This document shows, piece after piece, positions 35,581 through 46,455 of a DNA stretch of 64,000 bases. Origin of the DNA: Limonium bicolor. Lineage: Eukaryota; Streptophyta; Magnoliopsida; Caryophyllales; Plumbaginaceae. The translations under genes and the position numbers were made by a program. The DNA is taken from positions 301,888,167-301,952,166 of the forward strand of contig CM041779.1 in assembly GCA_023374045.1 (NCBI GenBank), written 5' to 3'. Numbering within the stretch: position 1 is the stretch's first letter; every line of letters starts with the position of its first letter. The notes beneath the pieces are model-generated. The model worked only from the letters and a program-made list of their open reading frames with translations, had not been told where the DNA came from and made no database searches.

Positions 35581-35790
35581 GCAGAGGTGGCGGGCGGTGG
35601 CAGGCAATTGCGGGCGACAGCCGGAGATGGTGGGCGATGGCCAGGGAAGGCAAAAGGAGGGCGGGCAGCGTCGGAGCGGCCGGTGGCGAGTGGTGGTGGT
35701 CAAAATCGCCTTGAAATCATTGGCAACAGAGATAGAGAAAGGGGAAGAAGAAAGCATAAGTCGCGTCGCGCTGGGTGGGGAGGTTATTAA
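35580..35790 (-). promoter_or_regulatory. GC-rich segment at the 5' end of the CACTA element
   Basis: A strongly GC-rich, CpG-containing stretch (GGTGGCGGGCGGTGGCAGGC and similar) adjoins the right subterminal repeats, upstream of the minus-strand genes. En/Spm has a comparable GC-rich, methylation-controlled first exon next to its 5' end. By analogy this is the promoter-proximal first exon; the function is inferred. Confidence 0.5.
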
Positions 35791-35795
35791 ACGAC

Positions 35796-36058
35796 CTATT
35801 TTGGTGGTTCCTCTAAAGAAACCATCAAAATAGGTCATCCGTATTTTTTTAAATTAAAAAAGTAATATCTATTTCGGCTGTTCCTAGTCACAGCCGCCGA
35901 AATAAACTACCAAATATATCTATTTCGGCTGTTGTGGTGAGGAATCGCCTAAATGAATATTACTTTTTAATTTAAAAAAATACGGAGGACCTATCTCGGC
36001 GGTTTCTTTAACAACTGCCGAGATAGGGGCGTCGAAATAGCCCATTTTTGTACTAGTG
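35796..36058. repeat. CACTA right subterminal repeats and palindrome
   Basis: Inverted copies of CTATTTCGGC-type motifs end at the terminal CACTAGTACAAAAATGGGC (read on the minus strand). A palindrome of about 230 bp (35796..36026) includes mirrored ATTTTTTTAAATT tracts. Confidence 0.85.
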
Positions 36059-36061
36059 ACG

Positions 36062-37180
36062 GTTGGGTTGGGTTCGGGGCTCTTTTGGGTTTCAGGTCAT
36101 TTTTCAAATTATATTATCAGGTCAAACCTAGATAAGATTGGAGCGGTTTGGTTTTAGGGGTTTGGGGCTTTGCCATTTTTTTTGATAATCAAGGCTATCA
36201 CCAAATTTATTATAAAAAATGAAAACCTGGCAAGGACCACAGGGATGGGGCTATCACTACTACAAATCATCTATCCCAACAGTTTACTTACAACACACTT
36301 AATAACTCACACTTTTCTTAGGCAAAGTAAAAATTCATAATTTTATTAACATCAATTTTATAATAATTTTAGAAATTAATTATCGGTTTTACTATATTAT
36401 TAGTAACTTTATGTCTATTTACAAACAAAACAACATTATATATGGTCACTCTCATTCTCTGCGTCTCTTTTATTACATTTTATACAACACAAAACCATCT
36501 ACCCAAAGTATCTCATGCGTCATGGCTCTTATTTCTATGCTCCATCTTTCAACTATGATTTATTGTGTAAAATTCAAGCCAATGAATACTCCACCTCTGA
36601 GCTGCACTAGAAAATATGATCCACGTTTCTTCTGGCGTCTCTTTCACTCAACCCTAATTACTCTAATTTTTAGATTCTCTTCAGTGGAAAGTTGAACCCT
36701 CGATATACACCAGCAAAAAGTGAATCTAAATGAATACGAGCATGAGCTGAAGTAGCATGCACCGTGCCCCCGTATTTGAAGCACAATCGTTTCTCTTTAC
36801 TCTTCAATCTACCCTGTTTGGTAATCCGCTTTCATGAAAGCAACTCCCAAGTCTCAATCATCATTTACTTGCTTTTCTTCTGCCCCTAAAAGTGTACGTA
36901 ACATCTATACTGAAGGTAAACTACAATTAGAACTTTGATCTCACTCTTTGTCTTTAATCACACCTATTATGTCATGGCTTAATTGTCTTTATACATTTTT
37001 CTATATGTTTGTGTCTTATTCTATATTCTCTTTTCCGAGGAGTATATATTTTTATTCTTCACGGGCATGCTAGCCGGACTTGTGTATCTTATGTTCATAT
37101 TTCTATTTAAACTATGTGAGAAAGGGAAGCAAGCGCGAAAATCATATTCGCTCAAATCATAAGCACCGCAGGTACCCTCC
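36062..37180. other. Flank beyond the CACTA element
   Basis: Low-complexity GGTTGGGTTCGGGG sequence, then AT-rich DNA. Near 36255 CACTACTACAAAT resembles the end of another CACTA-type element, but no partner end was found. No coding region can be supported. Confidence 0.4.
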
Positions 37181-37185
37181 TCACC

Positions 37186-37815
37186 CACGAAGAACCCTAG
37201 AACTGCTCAATAAGGGGAATCCATCGTCGTCTTCAACCTTCAAGTCATGCTCTCTATAGATCGGGCAATTGGGAGCACATTTGGGAGTTTTCTCCTACCT
37301 CTAGATGAATTCTTCTCTATTCTTTGTTGTCTTTTCTATCAGTATGCTAGGCTAGGAGGATTAAACTCCAGGGATGGTTATCTGACTAATATGATTTTGT
37401 AACTTCTGCTACTAGTTGGTTTGAGATTTTGGTCGATTGTTGTAGGTTAAGTTATCTTTTGCGCTTTCAATAAAGTAACTAATTTGTTGATTACTTTACA
37501 AATTCCATTTTGAGCGAGATTTCTGATAAATGGAATGGTCAATTAACCTGTAAACTTGTGGATAATTACACTGGAAAGGTTAGATTTTCCCTCAAGTGCA
37601 AAAATTAAATCCTTGTGCTCATTTGTCTATTCATGTTGTGCTAAATCTGGATTAGATCTAGATCGTCCTGTTAGGCGAGTTCTTGAAGCTAGGATTTAGT
37701 CTCTGGAAAATATTTAGGAATTTTTCCAATTTATATCTCATACTAATGAATAGGAATTGCATAATCAGACAATCGAAAGAAGATAACCTGACCCGGAGTT
37801 CCATTTCACACATAG
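37186..37815 (+). repeat. Diverged copy of the Athila-type LTR
   Basis: It aligns along about 600 bp with 48245..48815 (shared GTTGTGCT...ATCTGGATTAGATCTAG, GCTAGGATTTAGTCT and TTTTTCCAAT landmarks). It is a partial, older copy of the LTR described at 47756..49092. No primer site follows it. Confidence 0.7.
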
Positions 37816-37924
37816 ATTTCACCAGATTTATTTGCTCTTTTATTTACTAGTTTTCTCGCTATTTTAATTAACAAAACCAAAACAAACGACAACCCTCTTA
37901 ATTTGCTATTTTTTAAAGGGTAAT

Positions 37925-37975
37925 ACAGGGTACATGCGTCCAGACCAAAGGGTCGGACGTAAGTCCGGACATGTA
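37925..37975. repeat. Isolated GC-rich dyad module
   Basis: GTCCAGAC ... GTCGGACGTAAGTCCGGAC resembles the dyad modules in LTR-C and suggests a leftover LTR middle part. The flanks to 38290 are AT-rich and featureless. Confidence 0.4.
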
Positions 37976-38299
37976 CATATTTGTGCTCATTTGCTCCGAA
38001 ACTTCGATAGAGTCTAGAATCTTCGTTTGAGCTCCGATTTGTTCCCTGTTTGCGGCGTTGGAAAGCTCATAAGGTGATCTATGCATTCTTATAGTCATTT
38101 TATTCTTTTGACATACAAATTGACATTACTTCTTGCCCAAAGTAAGAATCAGGAAAAACATAAGATAAGTATGAGAAAGTGCATAAAACGGTTACATAAA
38201 ATAAGAATTTAACACCTATAAAACCATATCAATTTCATAATTATTAATGATAGCTATGAGGATGTTATTCAAAGATCCTTAGATTCCCCTAGGTTTTGA

Positions 38300-39665
38300 G
38301 TGGGACAACTTAAAGGCTCATTTAAAGCAAGAGCATGCGGAACCTTATGTGCAAGAAGAGTCAAGACAATCCTTATTGCTTACCAAAAATTTAGGTCTTT
38401 CATTTCAAATAAGGGACCTACAATTAGGTACCTTAAAGACATCATTCGAAAGGACAACGACAGGGTCAAGAGGCCTGTCAGACAATCATTCAACAAAGGG
38501 CCAAAAAAAGAAGCCTTTTTTGCTGCATGGGTGGACTCTAAACTAAGTGATGACAATCAAACCTCAGATAGTGACATATCTGAAGACTAGAAGGTTCATC
38601 TATGCCTTGAGAAAGTTTGTCTGATGGTGCAAGACAATGACACATCAGAATCAGAGGGAAGATCAAAATGAGGTCAATTACTCTAAACCTAAACTAAGAA
38701 TTCTAAAAGCTGAACTTCTAGGACTTAGGATGTTCTCTCTCATACTAGTTGATCAACTTGAGGCATTGGAGAATGAGAACAAGGAACTCTTGGAAGAAAA
38801 TGAAGAATTGAGAAAAAAATTCGGACAAAAGCAAGGCAGATAACCTCATGAGGTCACTCATGAAATTGCAAATCGACTATAGTGAAATTCTCACCGTTCA
38901 TGAAAAGTTGAAACTTGTAAAACAACCTAAAATCAATGAATTAATTGTTGCTCTTAACACAAACGAAAAGGAACTAGCTATAATCAAAGAAAAACATGCT
39001 AAGCTTGTAGCTGATCTTAAGACACCCATGAGAAGAACTAAGCGACAGGTCGGGTACCAGTCATAGACCAGTCGTAGGGATATCTACCATCTATGTAGAC
39101 AACCTGGCCATCATAAAGCCCAATGTTATAGAACACGGTTCATGAGGCATTGTCAACTCAAAGGAATAGGACTAAAATGTTTGTGGAACTAGGTCCAAAC
39201 CTTCTATGGAAACTAACCTCACACCACTAAAGTGTTATATACAAGATCGAGTGAGAATGGACCCTTGCTGGTACATCAACAGTGGGTGTTCTAAACACAT
39301 GTTAGGAGACAAGAAGAAGTTCTTCTCACTCGAACCAGGAAGCCAAGGAATTGTTTCCTTTGGCGACAACAAGAAGGGAAAAATCATCAGTGTAGGTAAG
39401 GCTGGTATTGCAACAGTATGTCATAGATAGTGTAAATTTGTTTCATGGTTTAAAATTCAACTTGTTAGTGTTTCTCAAATTTGTGACAAAGGTAATTCAG
39501 TTCACTTCAATCCTACACATTGTAGCATAGTAAGTCAGAACAATGGCAAAGAATTGTTAAAGGGAAAAAGATGAAAAAATGTTTATGTAACTAGTTTGGA
39601 GGATATTGACAGTCCAAATCATCCATGCTTGATTGTTTCAATAGATGACTCTATATATGGCACAA
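38300..39665 (+). pseudogene. Decayed Copia gag/protease/pre-integrase remnant, Sirevirus-like
   Basis: Fragments in order: a basic and acidic Gag tail (38300..38590, KKEAFFAAWVDSKLSDD); a coiled coil (38637..39066, LEALENENKELLEENEELRKK); a zinc-knuckle-like HLCRQPGHHKAQC near 39080..39130; and a protease motif WYINSGCSKHML near 39269, in which the catalytic Asp is Asn. A pre-integrase stretch (VSVSQICDKG) lies near 39465. Integrase and polymerase are absent after about 39665. Stops separate the fragments. It is related to, but clearly older than, the element at 9894..18525. Confidence 0.8.
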
Positions 39666-40186
39666 AATAAATTGGCTAATGTGTTATTGGGTTACTAAGA
39701 ACCAAACATGAAATTGTATACAATGATCATTTCACTGGGTGTGATAATATTGTTGGGATGATTTGTATATTCTTGTGTGATTAAATTGTTTTCAAAGGAA
39801 AAAATGTTTTTACGGAGTGAAGTGGTAGCTTACCTAGTTTCTCTAACTTTATAGTGGTTCTTTGTGTGTTTGTTTCGATTTCTGCCACATGTGTTGATTA
39901 TGACTTGGGGGTTCAGGGAGACGACTTTACATAGGCTGGTTATTTAAATTCAAATTTTATTTTAGGTTTGATACTTTTGCAATTTTAAGAGATTGTTATA
40001 ATGGACATTGCATTTCTTTTATTAATGAAAATGGTTTCTAAGTAATTTAATTGTGTAGGCCTTCGCACTTGTTTAATTGCGTGTTTGGCAGTAATACTCC
40101 GGATTCTGATTTAATTTCACTGCTAAATATTAGACTAAAATTGTTAAATAATTGACTAAAAATGGTAAAAATTCTGGGGTGTTACA
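39666..40186 (+). repeat. LTR-like 3' terminal fragment
   Basis: AT-rich sequence ending ATTCTGGGGTGTTACA, the typical 3' end of the long Gypsy-type LTRs in this window, here on the plus strand. The 5' part is missing or unrecognised. The TRIM element starts directly after it. Confidence 0.4.
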
Positions 40187-40188
40187 AA

Positions 40189-40704
40189 GTAACATAATAC
40201 CTTCATCTTACATCAAGATATGAGTGGTAATGTGAGTGGTTTACAAGGATAGATATGGGCTTACTACAACAACAAGGTCTTCCACTATTATGCTCAAGTG
40301 AGGACGAACGGCTTAGGATGGTTAGTTTTCAAGCCCGAATTCTTTGAAAGCTAGGTTGTTGAACATTTGCCATTGTGGGGTATTACAAAAGGTATCAGAG
40401 TGGACTTGGAACCGTGTTGGGAAGGGCTACCCGACATGTATCAAGGAGGTCCAGGGGACTTGGATGTTATGCTTGTGACAAGGACATCACGTTCTTTAAG
40501 TGGGGAGTATGTAATACCTTCATCCCACATCGGGATATGAGTAGTAATGTGAGTGGTTTATAATAATACATATGGGCTGACTACAAGAACGAGGCCTTCC
40601 ACTTTTAAGCCCAAGTGTAGACAAAGGGATTAAGGGGGCTAGTTTTCATGCCCAAATGCTTTGAAAGCTAGGTTGTTGGACAGTTGTCCATGTTGGGTGT
40701 TACA
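40189..40704 (+). mobile_element. TRIM (terminal-repeat retrotransposon in miniature)
   Basis: Two direct repeats of about 195-199 bp (40189..40387 and 40510..40704) share the TAATACCTTCATC start, GATATGAGT motif and GAAAGCTAGGTTGTTG. They flank only about 120 bp. Just inside the first is GGTATCAGAG (40391..40400), a Met-tRNA primer site. Before the second is AAGTGGGGAGTA, a polypurine tract. It has no coding capacity, so it depends on another element's proteins. The 5' end of the first LTR is altered by a small insertion, and no clear target duplication was found. Confidence 0.85.
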
Positions 40705-41970
40705 AAGGTGAATCCGAGAAAAGGTACAAGTTGCAGCTTTGGTCACCTTTAAAGACTTCCAACTCGGTAGTTGTGTATCCAACCACGAGAAAGTAGCAGA
40801 TCGGACACATAATTCTAACAAATATCGAATTCGATGGTTTAGAAGTTTTGATCTAAAGAAAGAAACGAGTGCAAATATCCAACACCCACTAAGTGTAGGA
40901 TAGGAAGCACAACATCAAACAAGCCTTAACCCTGTAAGACCGTGGTTTGTTCACATAATTAATCAAAAAAATACTGGGGCTGATCGATTGCCACAAACTC
41001 TAACTCATATTGTCTTAATGAAAAATACTAGGGGGCAATTGTTGGTTCCAACAATTGAAATAACAACATTGATTGAAATCTCAAAGCTTAAGCCATTCAC
41101 AAGCTTTAAGAACCTCCACCACCACACCCCAGGCTTGTAATAAGTCCCGAACATCACCCACAAACTCCAAAACTCGTCATAAGTCATAACCATCACCATC
41201 ACCCCAGGCCCGAAATAAGCCATAACCTCCACTCAAAAAGCCTCCAACCACCACAACAAACACTACACACTCCCACCAACGACATATTCATCTTTTAAGA
41301 AACAAATTGTAAATATTTTATGCAAATAATTCCACTTCTTCCTTCAATAGATAGAATTTTCCTTTAGCATTGCCACATTTGGCACCTTTTTAAATAGTTT
41401 CCTATATTGGATAGATTCCGGTTCCTACAAACACACTTAATCATTGCCACATTTGGCACTTTCACAATCAGTTTTCATCAAAATCATTTGCATAATATCA
41501 TTATCTTTGCAACATTGCATTTTCCATAACATAAGTATCCTAGGTCATGTGTTTTATTGCACTCTTGCATCATAAAACACATTGCATTAATCAAACACAT
41601 TGCATCAGCAAGCATTTCATATCATTTGCATAACCCAGACATGCATAAGCCCTGCGAGGTGATGGCAATAAATCCTCTCTTGTTATGTCGACTTATTTTG
41701 GATTAAACTAATAATAGGTGAAGGCAATAAGTCCCCGGGGTTTATACCAGAAGTTATCCCTACACACCGGTTTGAGAGGAAATGGTAATAAGTCCACAAT
41801 CTGTCCGACCAGGAGCAATGGCACGGGTTTCGGTCCCTAGATGCACCGAGCATCATTTATCTTACCATATCATATCATTCTCTTATCATTCCCATTTGCA
41901 TATCATTTTGCATTCGCACATCATCCTTATGCACGTCACCTTCACACTCTAATCCAACTCATTTTATCAT
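40705..41970. other. Non-coding repeat DNA before the minisatellite
   Basis: At 41028..41041 a polypurine-like ACTAGGGGGCAAT is followed by TGTTGGTTCCAAC, a possible LTR start without a recognised end. Between 41640 and 41810 an AGG(T/C)GA(T/A)GGCAATAA(A/G)TCC motif recurs three times. No coding region is supported. Confidence 0.35.
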
Positions 41971-41971
41971 T

Positions 41972-42600
41972 TCAGGTAGTCCACGCCTTAGAATAGCTTG
42001 ACATCTTCTCATTATTTTAGGCAGTTAACACCTTATAATAGCTTGACGTCATTTCATCCTTTTGGTAGTCAACGCCTTATAATAGCTTGACATCATTTCA
42101 TCATTTTTGGTTGTCAATGCCTTAGAATAGCTTGACATCATTTCATCATTTTAGGTAGTCAACGCCTTAGAATAGCTTGACATCATCTTACGTAGTCAAC
42201 GACTTATAATACCTTGACATCATTTCATCATTTTAGGTAGTCAATGCCATAGAATAGCTTGACAACATTTCATCATTTTAGGTAGTCAACGCCTTAGAAT
42301 AACTTGACATCATTTCATCATTTTAGGTGGTCAATGCCTTAGAGTAGCTTGACATCATTATTTTAGGTGGTCAGTGCCTTGGACTAGCATGATAACATTT
42401 TAGGTAGTCAGTGCCTTAGACGACCTTGACAACATTTTACTGTTTTAGGTAGTCAACGCCATAGAATAGTTTGATAATGTTTTATCATTTTAGGTAGGTA
42501 GCTCGACAAAATTTAGGAAGTTGGCACCTTCAAATAGCCCAACAATTTCAATGTCCTTTCTTAAGGTAGTCAGCACCTTAGAATAGCTCGATAGAATATG
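41972..42600. repeat. 45-bp minisatellite, about 15 copies
   Basis: The unit has the core AGGTAGTCAACGCCTTAGAA followed by TAGCTTGACATCATTTCATC. Central copies are well conserved; copies near 42350..42600 are shortened or diverged. It lies just upstream of a polypurine tract and LTR-F, so it was probably part of that element's internal region. Confidence 0.92.
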
Positions 42601-42705
42601 AGGTTTTCGGTAGCATTTGGGAAAAGGGAAGCTTCAAAGTTGGACTAAATTTTGGGATGTCAGCCAAGCATCAACTAGTCTTGTCATCTCCATTCCAAAG
42701 TCTAG

Positions 42706-42721
42706 TTGATGGGGGGCAATA
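42706..42721 (+). other. Polypurine tract of LTR-F element
   Basis: GTTGATGGGGGGCAATA precedes the LTR start TGTTTACC, and a similar tract occurs at 41028. It gives the plus orientation. Confidence 0.5.
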
Positions 42722-43230
42722 TGTTTACCTAAAATTTTGACCCTCAAAAGAGAGTCTCTAGAGACGCGGGGGCTATAAAGGGTATTTTGGTCAAAAGACA
42801 TGGAATCCTAGCTGGATTAGAACGTTACAAGGCATAGGTGACACTTGGTTGTCACGAGGGGCATTTTCAATAATTTTCAAGGCTCATAAGCAATCTCATA
42901 AGCTTTCTCTCTCCTCTGAATATGACTCAAATCAACTCGGAATGCTTTGAAATTTTAACACATGATAAAGGATTTCAATTAGAGCATACTACTTTAGAAT
43001 TTTGAATTTTCAAATTTCTAATAATTTCTCAGTAATATCTGAAGAAATCTGACAAGAAATTAAATATAAAAATATTCCATTATCCAAAAAATTATAATTT
43101 ATTTTAAAAAATAATAATTATCTTCCTCTACGTGTGGTTAAAATTTCATAGTCTAATCCCTTTGGGAAGTCACTTAACCAAATCCTGGTAAATTCGGACT
43201 ATTACCGAGGTAACTCAATCTTTATTGTGG

Positions 43231-43241
43231 CCTATATAAGG
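43231..43241 (+). promoter_or_regulatory. TATA box of LTR-F
   Basis: CCTATATAAGG is a strong TATA match located about 510 bp into the LTR, with a pyrimidine- and A-rich leader after it, as expected at a U3/R boundary. Confidence 0.55.
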
Positions 43242-44784
43242 AACCTTACCCTTTGGTCAAATCAGAACTTGAAGAACCCTAGACAATGAGAATATGTAGC
43301 TGTCTAAAGCCTTCCACATTTGTCAACTCTTGAGCACTAAAATCTCACCGAAATCGCCACATAAATATGTTTTCCAATCCTCATCGCTATAACAATCATC
43401 AAATACCCACAAAATCACCTTCAAAAAGAGAAGAACACTCCCAATCATTAATAGTCAAAAGCCCGAGTCAAACTCAATCCAGAACCGACATCAACGAGGC
43501 TTCCAAAGAATCGTAACGTGAAGGATCCCATCAATTCTGATGGTAAAACAGGTTATAATTCTACGTTTCTAACACCCCACGACTTTATTAGCTTTCTGTT
43601 AAATTTTGTGTTCAAACCGACCCTTTCCGGTTTCTGAGTTGCTATTTGTTTCCGTTTTTGTATAGTAACTTGTTCATTAAATTTTGGACATAATTTGAAG
43701 TCAATTTGAGATCTATCAATTACTAAAATGCTTAGAATCTTTCAAGCTACACGTCCATAAATTTCGAGCTAAAAACATTGTCAGGAAGTGCACGAAAGCT
43801 ACTGTCTGTGGCTAGTCCGTGCCTTCAGACAACTGTTCAGGGTCCTACACGGCCCGTCTATGGCCACGAACAACCTCGAAGGTGGCAGGATTTAATTTTT
43901 CAAAAATTTCTAGGTTTTTTAATACATATCCGGGCCCACGGACACCCTGTCTGTAGCCCCAGAATTTTCAAAATCTCATTTTCTCGTAATTTCGACTTAT
44001 CTGATTACTTGGGTTAACTAGGCTCCGTGGGTTTGGATATTAGGTCCGTGGCCGCGGACAGAACTAAAATCTGACAAAATTTGGCTTCTGAAACCATAAT
44101 TCAAGTTATTTCAATTTTCACTTTAACTTTCTATTAAAAATGTAAAAAAAACATAAACTCACGGACTTAAATTAAAACGACTTAGTAATAAGCCGTAAAT
44201 TACATAAGTAATGGAAAACAACTTGTTTTTTTTAGTGAAAGTAATTTAAACCCAAAAAGTCAAATACCACACCCCCAAACCCAAACTCTTCTTTTCCTAA
44301 TTTACCACAGGTTAAATTCAGAAGGCGACTCATAATAGCTTCCATTAAACTAACTTAGGATTTAATAATTATAGTTATATGACTTAGTTATTATAGTTAA
44401 GTTATAAGTGGACCTAGAACCAGATCAGATCCTAGTCAACCCAAATAAATATAGGATAATGGTTCAAACACTAAGGCTCATAAGTTGTCTTGATGTGCAA
44501 TGTGGTTGTTTATTCAAGATGAGATTATGGTTTGTTGTTTCGAATCACTTGTTTTTATTCATGGTGTATGGACAAGGAAATTGATAAGTCATGGTTGGCA
44601 AGGTTATCCATGGATTACTACTCCTACCAATGTATTGGAATTGACTGTTGCCCCAACCAATGCACTGGGGTTTATTAATGCTCATACCTATGCATTGGAG
44701 CTAAGCCATCATGATCTACTCTATGGGAAGATGACCTATAAGGGGTGTGCAGACTTAAGGACATAGGGTGAGGTGGATTGTCTA

Positions 44785-44985
44785 GGGGAAGACCCTTTAA
44801 ATCTGGGCATACAACCATTAATTTTCAATGAGGGGGCAGACCCTTTAAGTCTGGGCATACGACCATTGATTTTCATTGAGGGGGAAAACCCTTTAAGTCT
44901 GGGCATACGGCCATTGATTTTCATTGAGGGGCCAGACCCTTTAAATATGGGCATACAGCCATTTGATCCTCATCGAGGGGTTTAA
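44785..44985. repeat. 48-bp tandem repeat, four copies, in LTR-F
   Basis: The unit is GACCCTTTAAGTCTGGGCAT followed by ACGACCATTGATTTTCATTG and eight more bases. Because 48 is a multiple of three, reading frames stay open on both strands and give 16-residue repeats. This is an effect of the repeat and not evidence for a protein. Confidence 0.88.
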
Positions 44986-45902
44986 CCCTAGGCTTGGTTT
45001 GGATGGAAATGGAAGAATTAATGGTTAAGAAGGTTAATGACTATATAATAACTTTGTTATGCACATTTGGTTGCTTTATTGCTATTAATTGTACTATGAT
45101 GGTGGATATTGCATGATACTTGACCATTGTGGTGGAACTTGGTATTAGTGATGGTAATTGCAGTTTGACATGGATCTTGATTTGGTGATTGATGTTTAGT
45201 ATTGTTTTCTCTAAGTGTACATTTGTATTCTTTACGCTATGGTAAGTGGCTGGTAACAAGCTTTAACATTCCTATAATTTTATGTGCAATATTGCTAGCC
45301 TTGTTATGATTGTTCATTGATTATATATATGTAGCTCTAGTATTATATTGTTAAATTTTTTACAATGATAAAATGTATTTTACATGTTGTGGTGGGAGTT
45401 ACTCAGCTTTGCTAACTTTTTAGCTTTATTCCCTGTGGTCTCTTCTCTGTGATTGTATGATTGACCACAGATACAAGAAATGATGGTGCTTCTCCCTAGT
45501 CATGAAGTTACAATGAGAGTGGGAGCTAAGCTAAAGGGTACTAGAGACAAAACTAGAAGGCAATTTAGTTATTTCCATAGAGCTCGTATGCAATGTGTTG
45601 AGAACATCTTTTATGTTTTTGGTGTAAGCAGGCTTAGTAATATTGGTGAAGGTTGTCAGAGTTGTAGTAGCATCCCAATAGTTTTGCAAGACTTCCAATG
45701 TATGAATACAACTTAAAAAATTGAGTTTGGTTGGCTTAAAATTTGGGATGTTACAACCATGACTCCCAATTCTGATGGGGATGAAAAGGGTAGGAGCTAT
45801 TGAGGAATGAGGAATAAGTGGGAATGTTGTTTTGTTTATTGCATCTTTCACTGTCTTATTTACTTTATTGGATTGATTGGATAAATACCTCTAATTATAT
45901 AA

Positions 45903-46455
45903 AAATGAAAAATTACATCCCTCACCCATGACGTGTGACGAAATTACGCACCCTACCTGTTAGGTTTCAAAAATTACTTTTCAAACCCATGTGGTTTCCC
46001 TTTTATTACATCTGACAACTTTCTAATTTTCATTGAACTTAGAAGATGCTTAAATGTTGTCTAAATTTGATGAAACTTTATATGGACGATGCTAAATTTT
46101 TATATTTTGGTCTAGTGTCAAATTCAACCTTTTTATGCTCACATGTGACATATGGGACCTAATGAACACATGTTCACATGTCACATGTTTTATTGGATCC
46201 CACATATCACATATGAGTTTAAAAAACTTTGGATTTCGTGTTGAACCAAAATATATTACTTTAGCATGGTCCATGTAAAGCTTCATTAACTTTCGACAAC
46301 ATTTAAGCATCTCTTGAGTTGAACGCAAAATTGAAAAGCCGTCGGATGTAAAAAAGGGGAAACCACATGGGTGGGGAAAGTAATTTTGAAGCTATGTGGG
46401 TGGGATGTGTAATTTCATCAAACGTCATGGGTATGGGATGTAATTTTAACTACAA
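45903..46455. mobile_element. Fold-back (inverted-repeat) element, about 550 bp
   Basis: The left arm starts AAATTACATCCCTCACCCATGAC, and the right arm ends with the inverted match (GTCATGGGTATGGGATGTAATTT). Further matching blocks (AACCACATGGG, GATGCTTAAATGTTGTC, ACTTTATATGGAC, GTGACATATGGGA) run to the centre near 46170. Arms of about 250 bp with almost no loop are typical of fold-back or MULE-like non-autonomous elements. No clear target duplication was found. Confidence 0.7.

Larger units (their letters stand above)
18922..36058 (-). mobile_element. CACTA (En/Spm-type) DNA transposon, 17.1 kb with nested insertions
   Basis: The right end, read inward, is CACTAGTACAAAAATGGGC. The left end is TACTAGTAGAAAAATGACC with the first C mutated to T. 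The 3-bp target duplication ACG is present at 18919..18921 and 36059..36061. Both ends carry inverted subterminal copies of CTATTTCGGCGGTT. Inside, on the minus strand, are a TNP2 transposase gene and a Transposase_24/Ulp1-type gene, so the right end is the element's 5' end. A MULE containing an LTR element splits it at 23199..30364. Without that insertion it would be about 10 kb. Both genes are broken. Confidence 0.95.
42722..45755 (+). repeat. LTR-F: about 3 kb LTR
   Basis: It starts TGTTTACCTAAAATTTTGACC after a polypurine tract and ends TTTGGGATGTTACA. A good TATA box, CCTATATAAGG (43231..43241), followed by GAACCCTAGACAATG, looks like the LTR promoter. It carries GC-rich dyads (43780..44070) and a 48-bp tandem repeat. 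The partner LTR was not found, so the boundaries rest on the terminal motifs only. Confidence 0.55.

Noticed and set aside
36250..36275. Start of another CACTA element (CACTACTACAAAT)
   Set aside because: A short match without a partner end, subterminal repeats or a 3-bp duplication.
41972..42600. Possible CRISPR-like array
   Set aside because: The whole 45-bp unit is conserved with no unique spacers; it is a plant minisatellite.
44736..44985. Repeat proteins on both strands
   Set aside because: Open frames result from a 48-bp tandem unit without stops. There is no promoter, and the location is inside an LTR.
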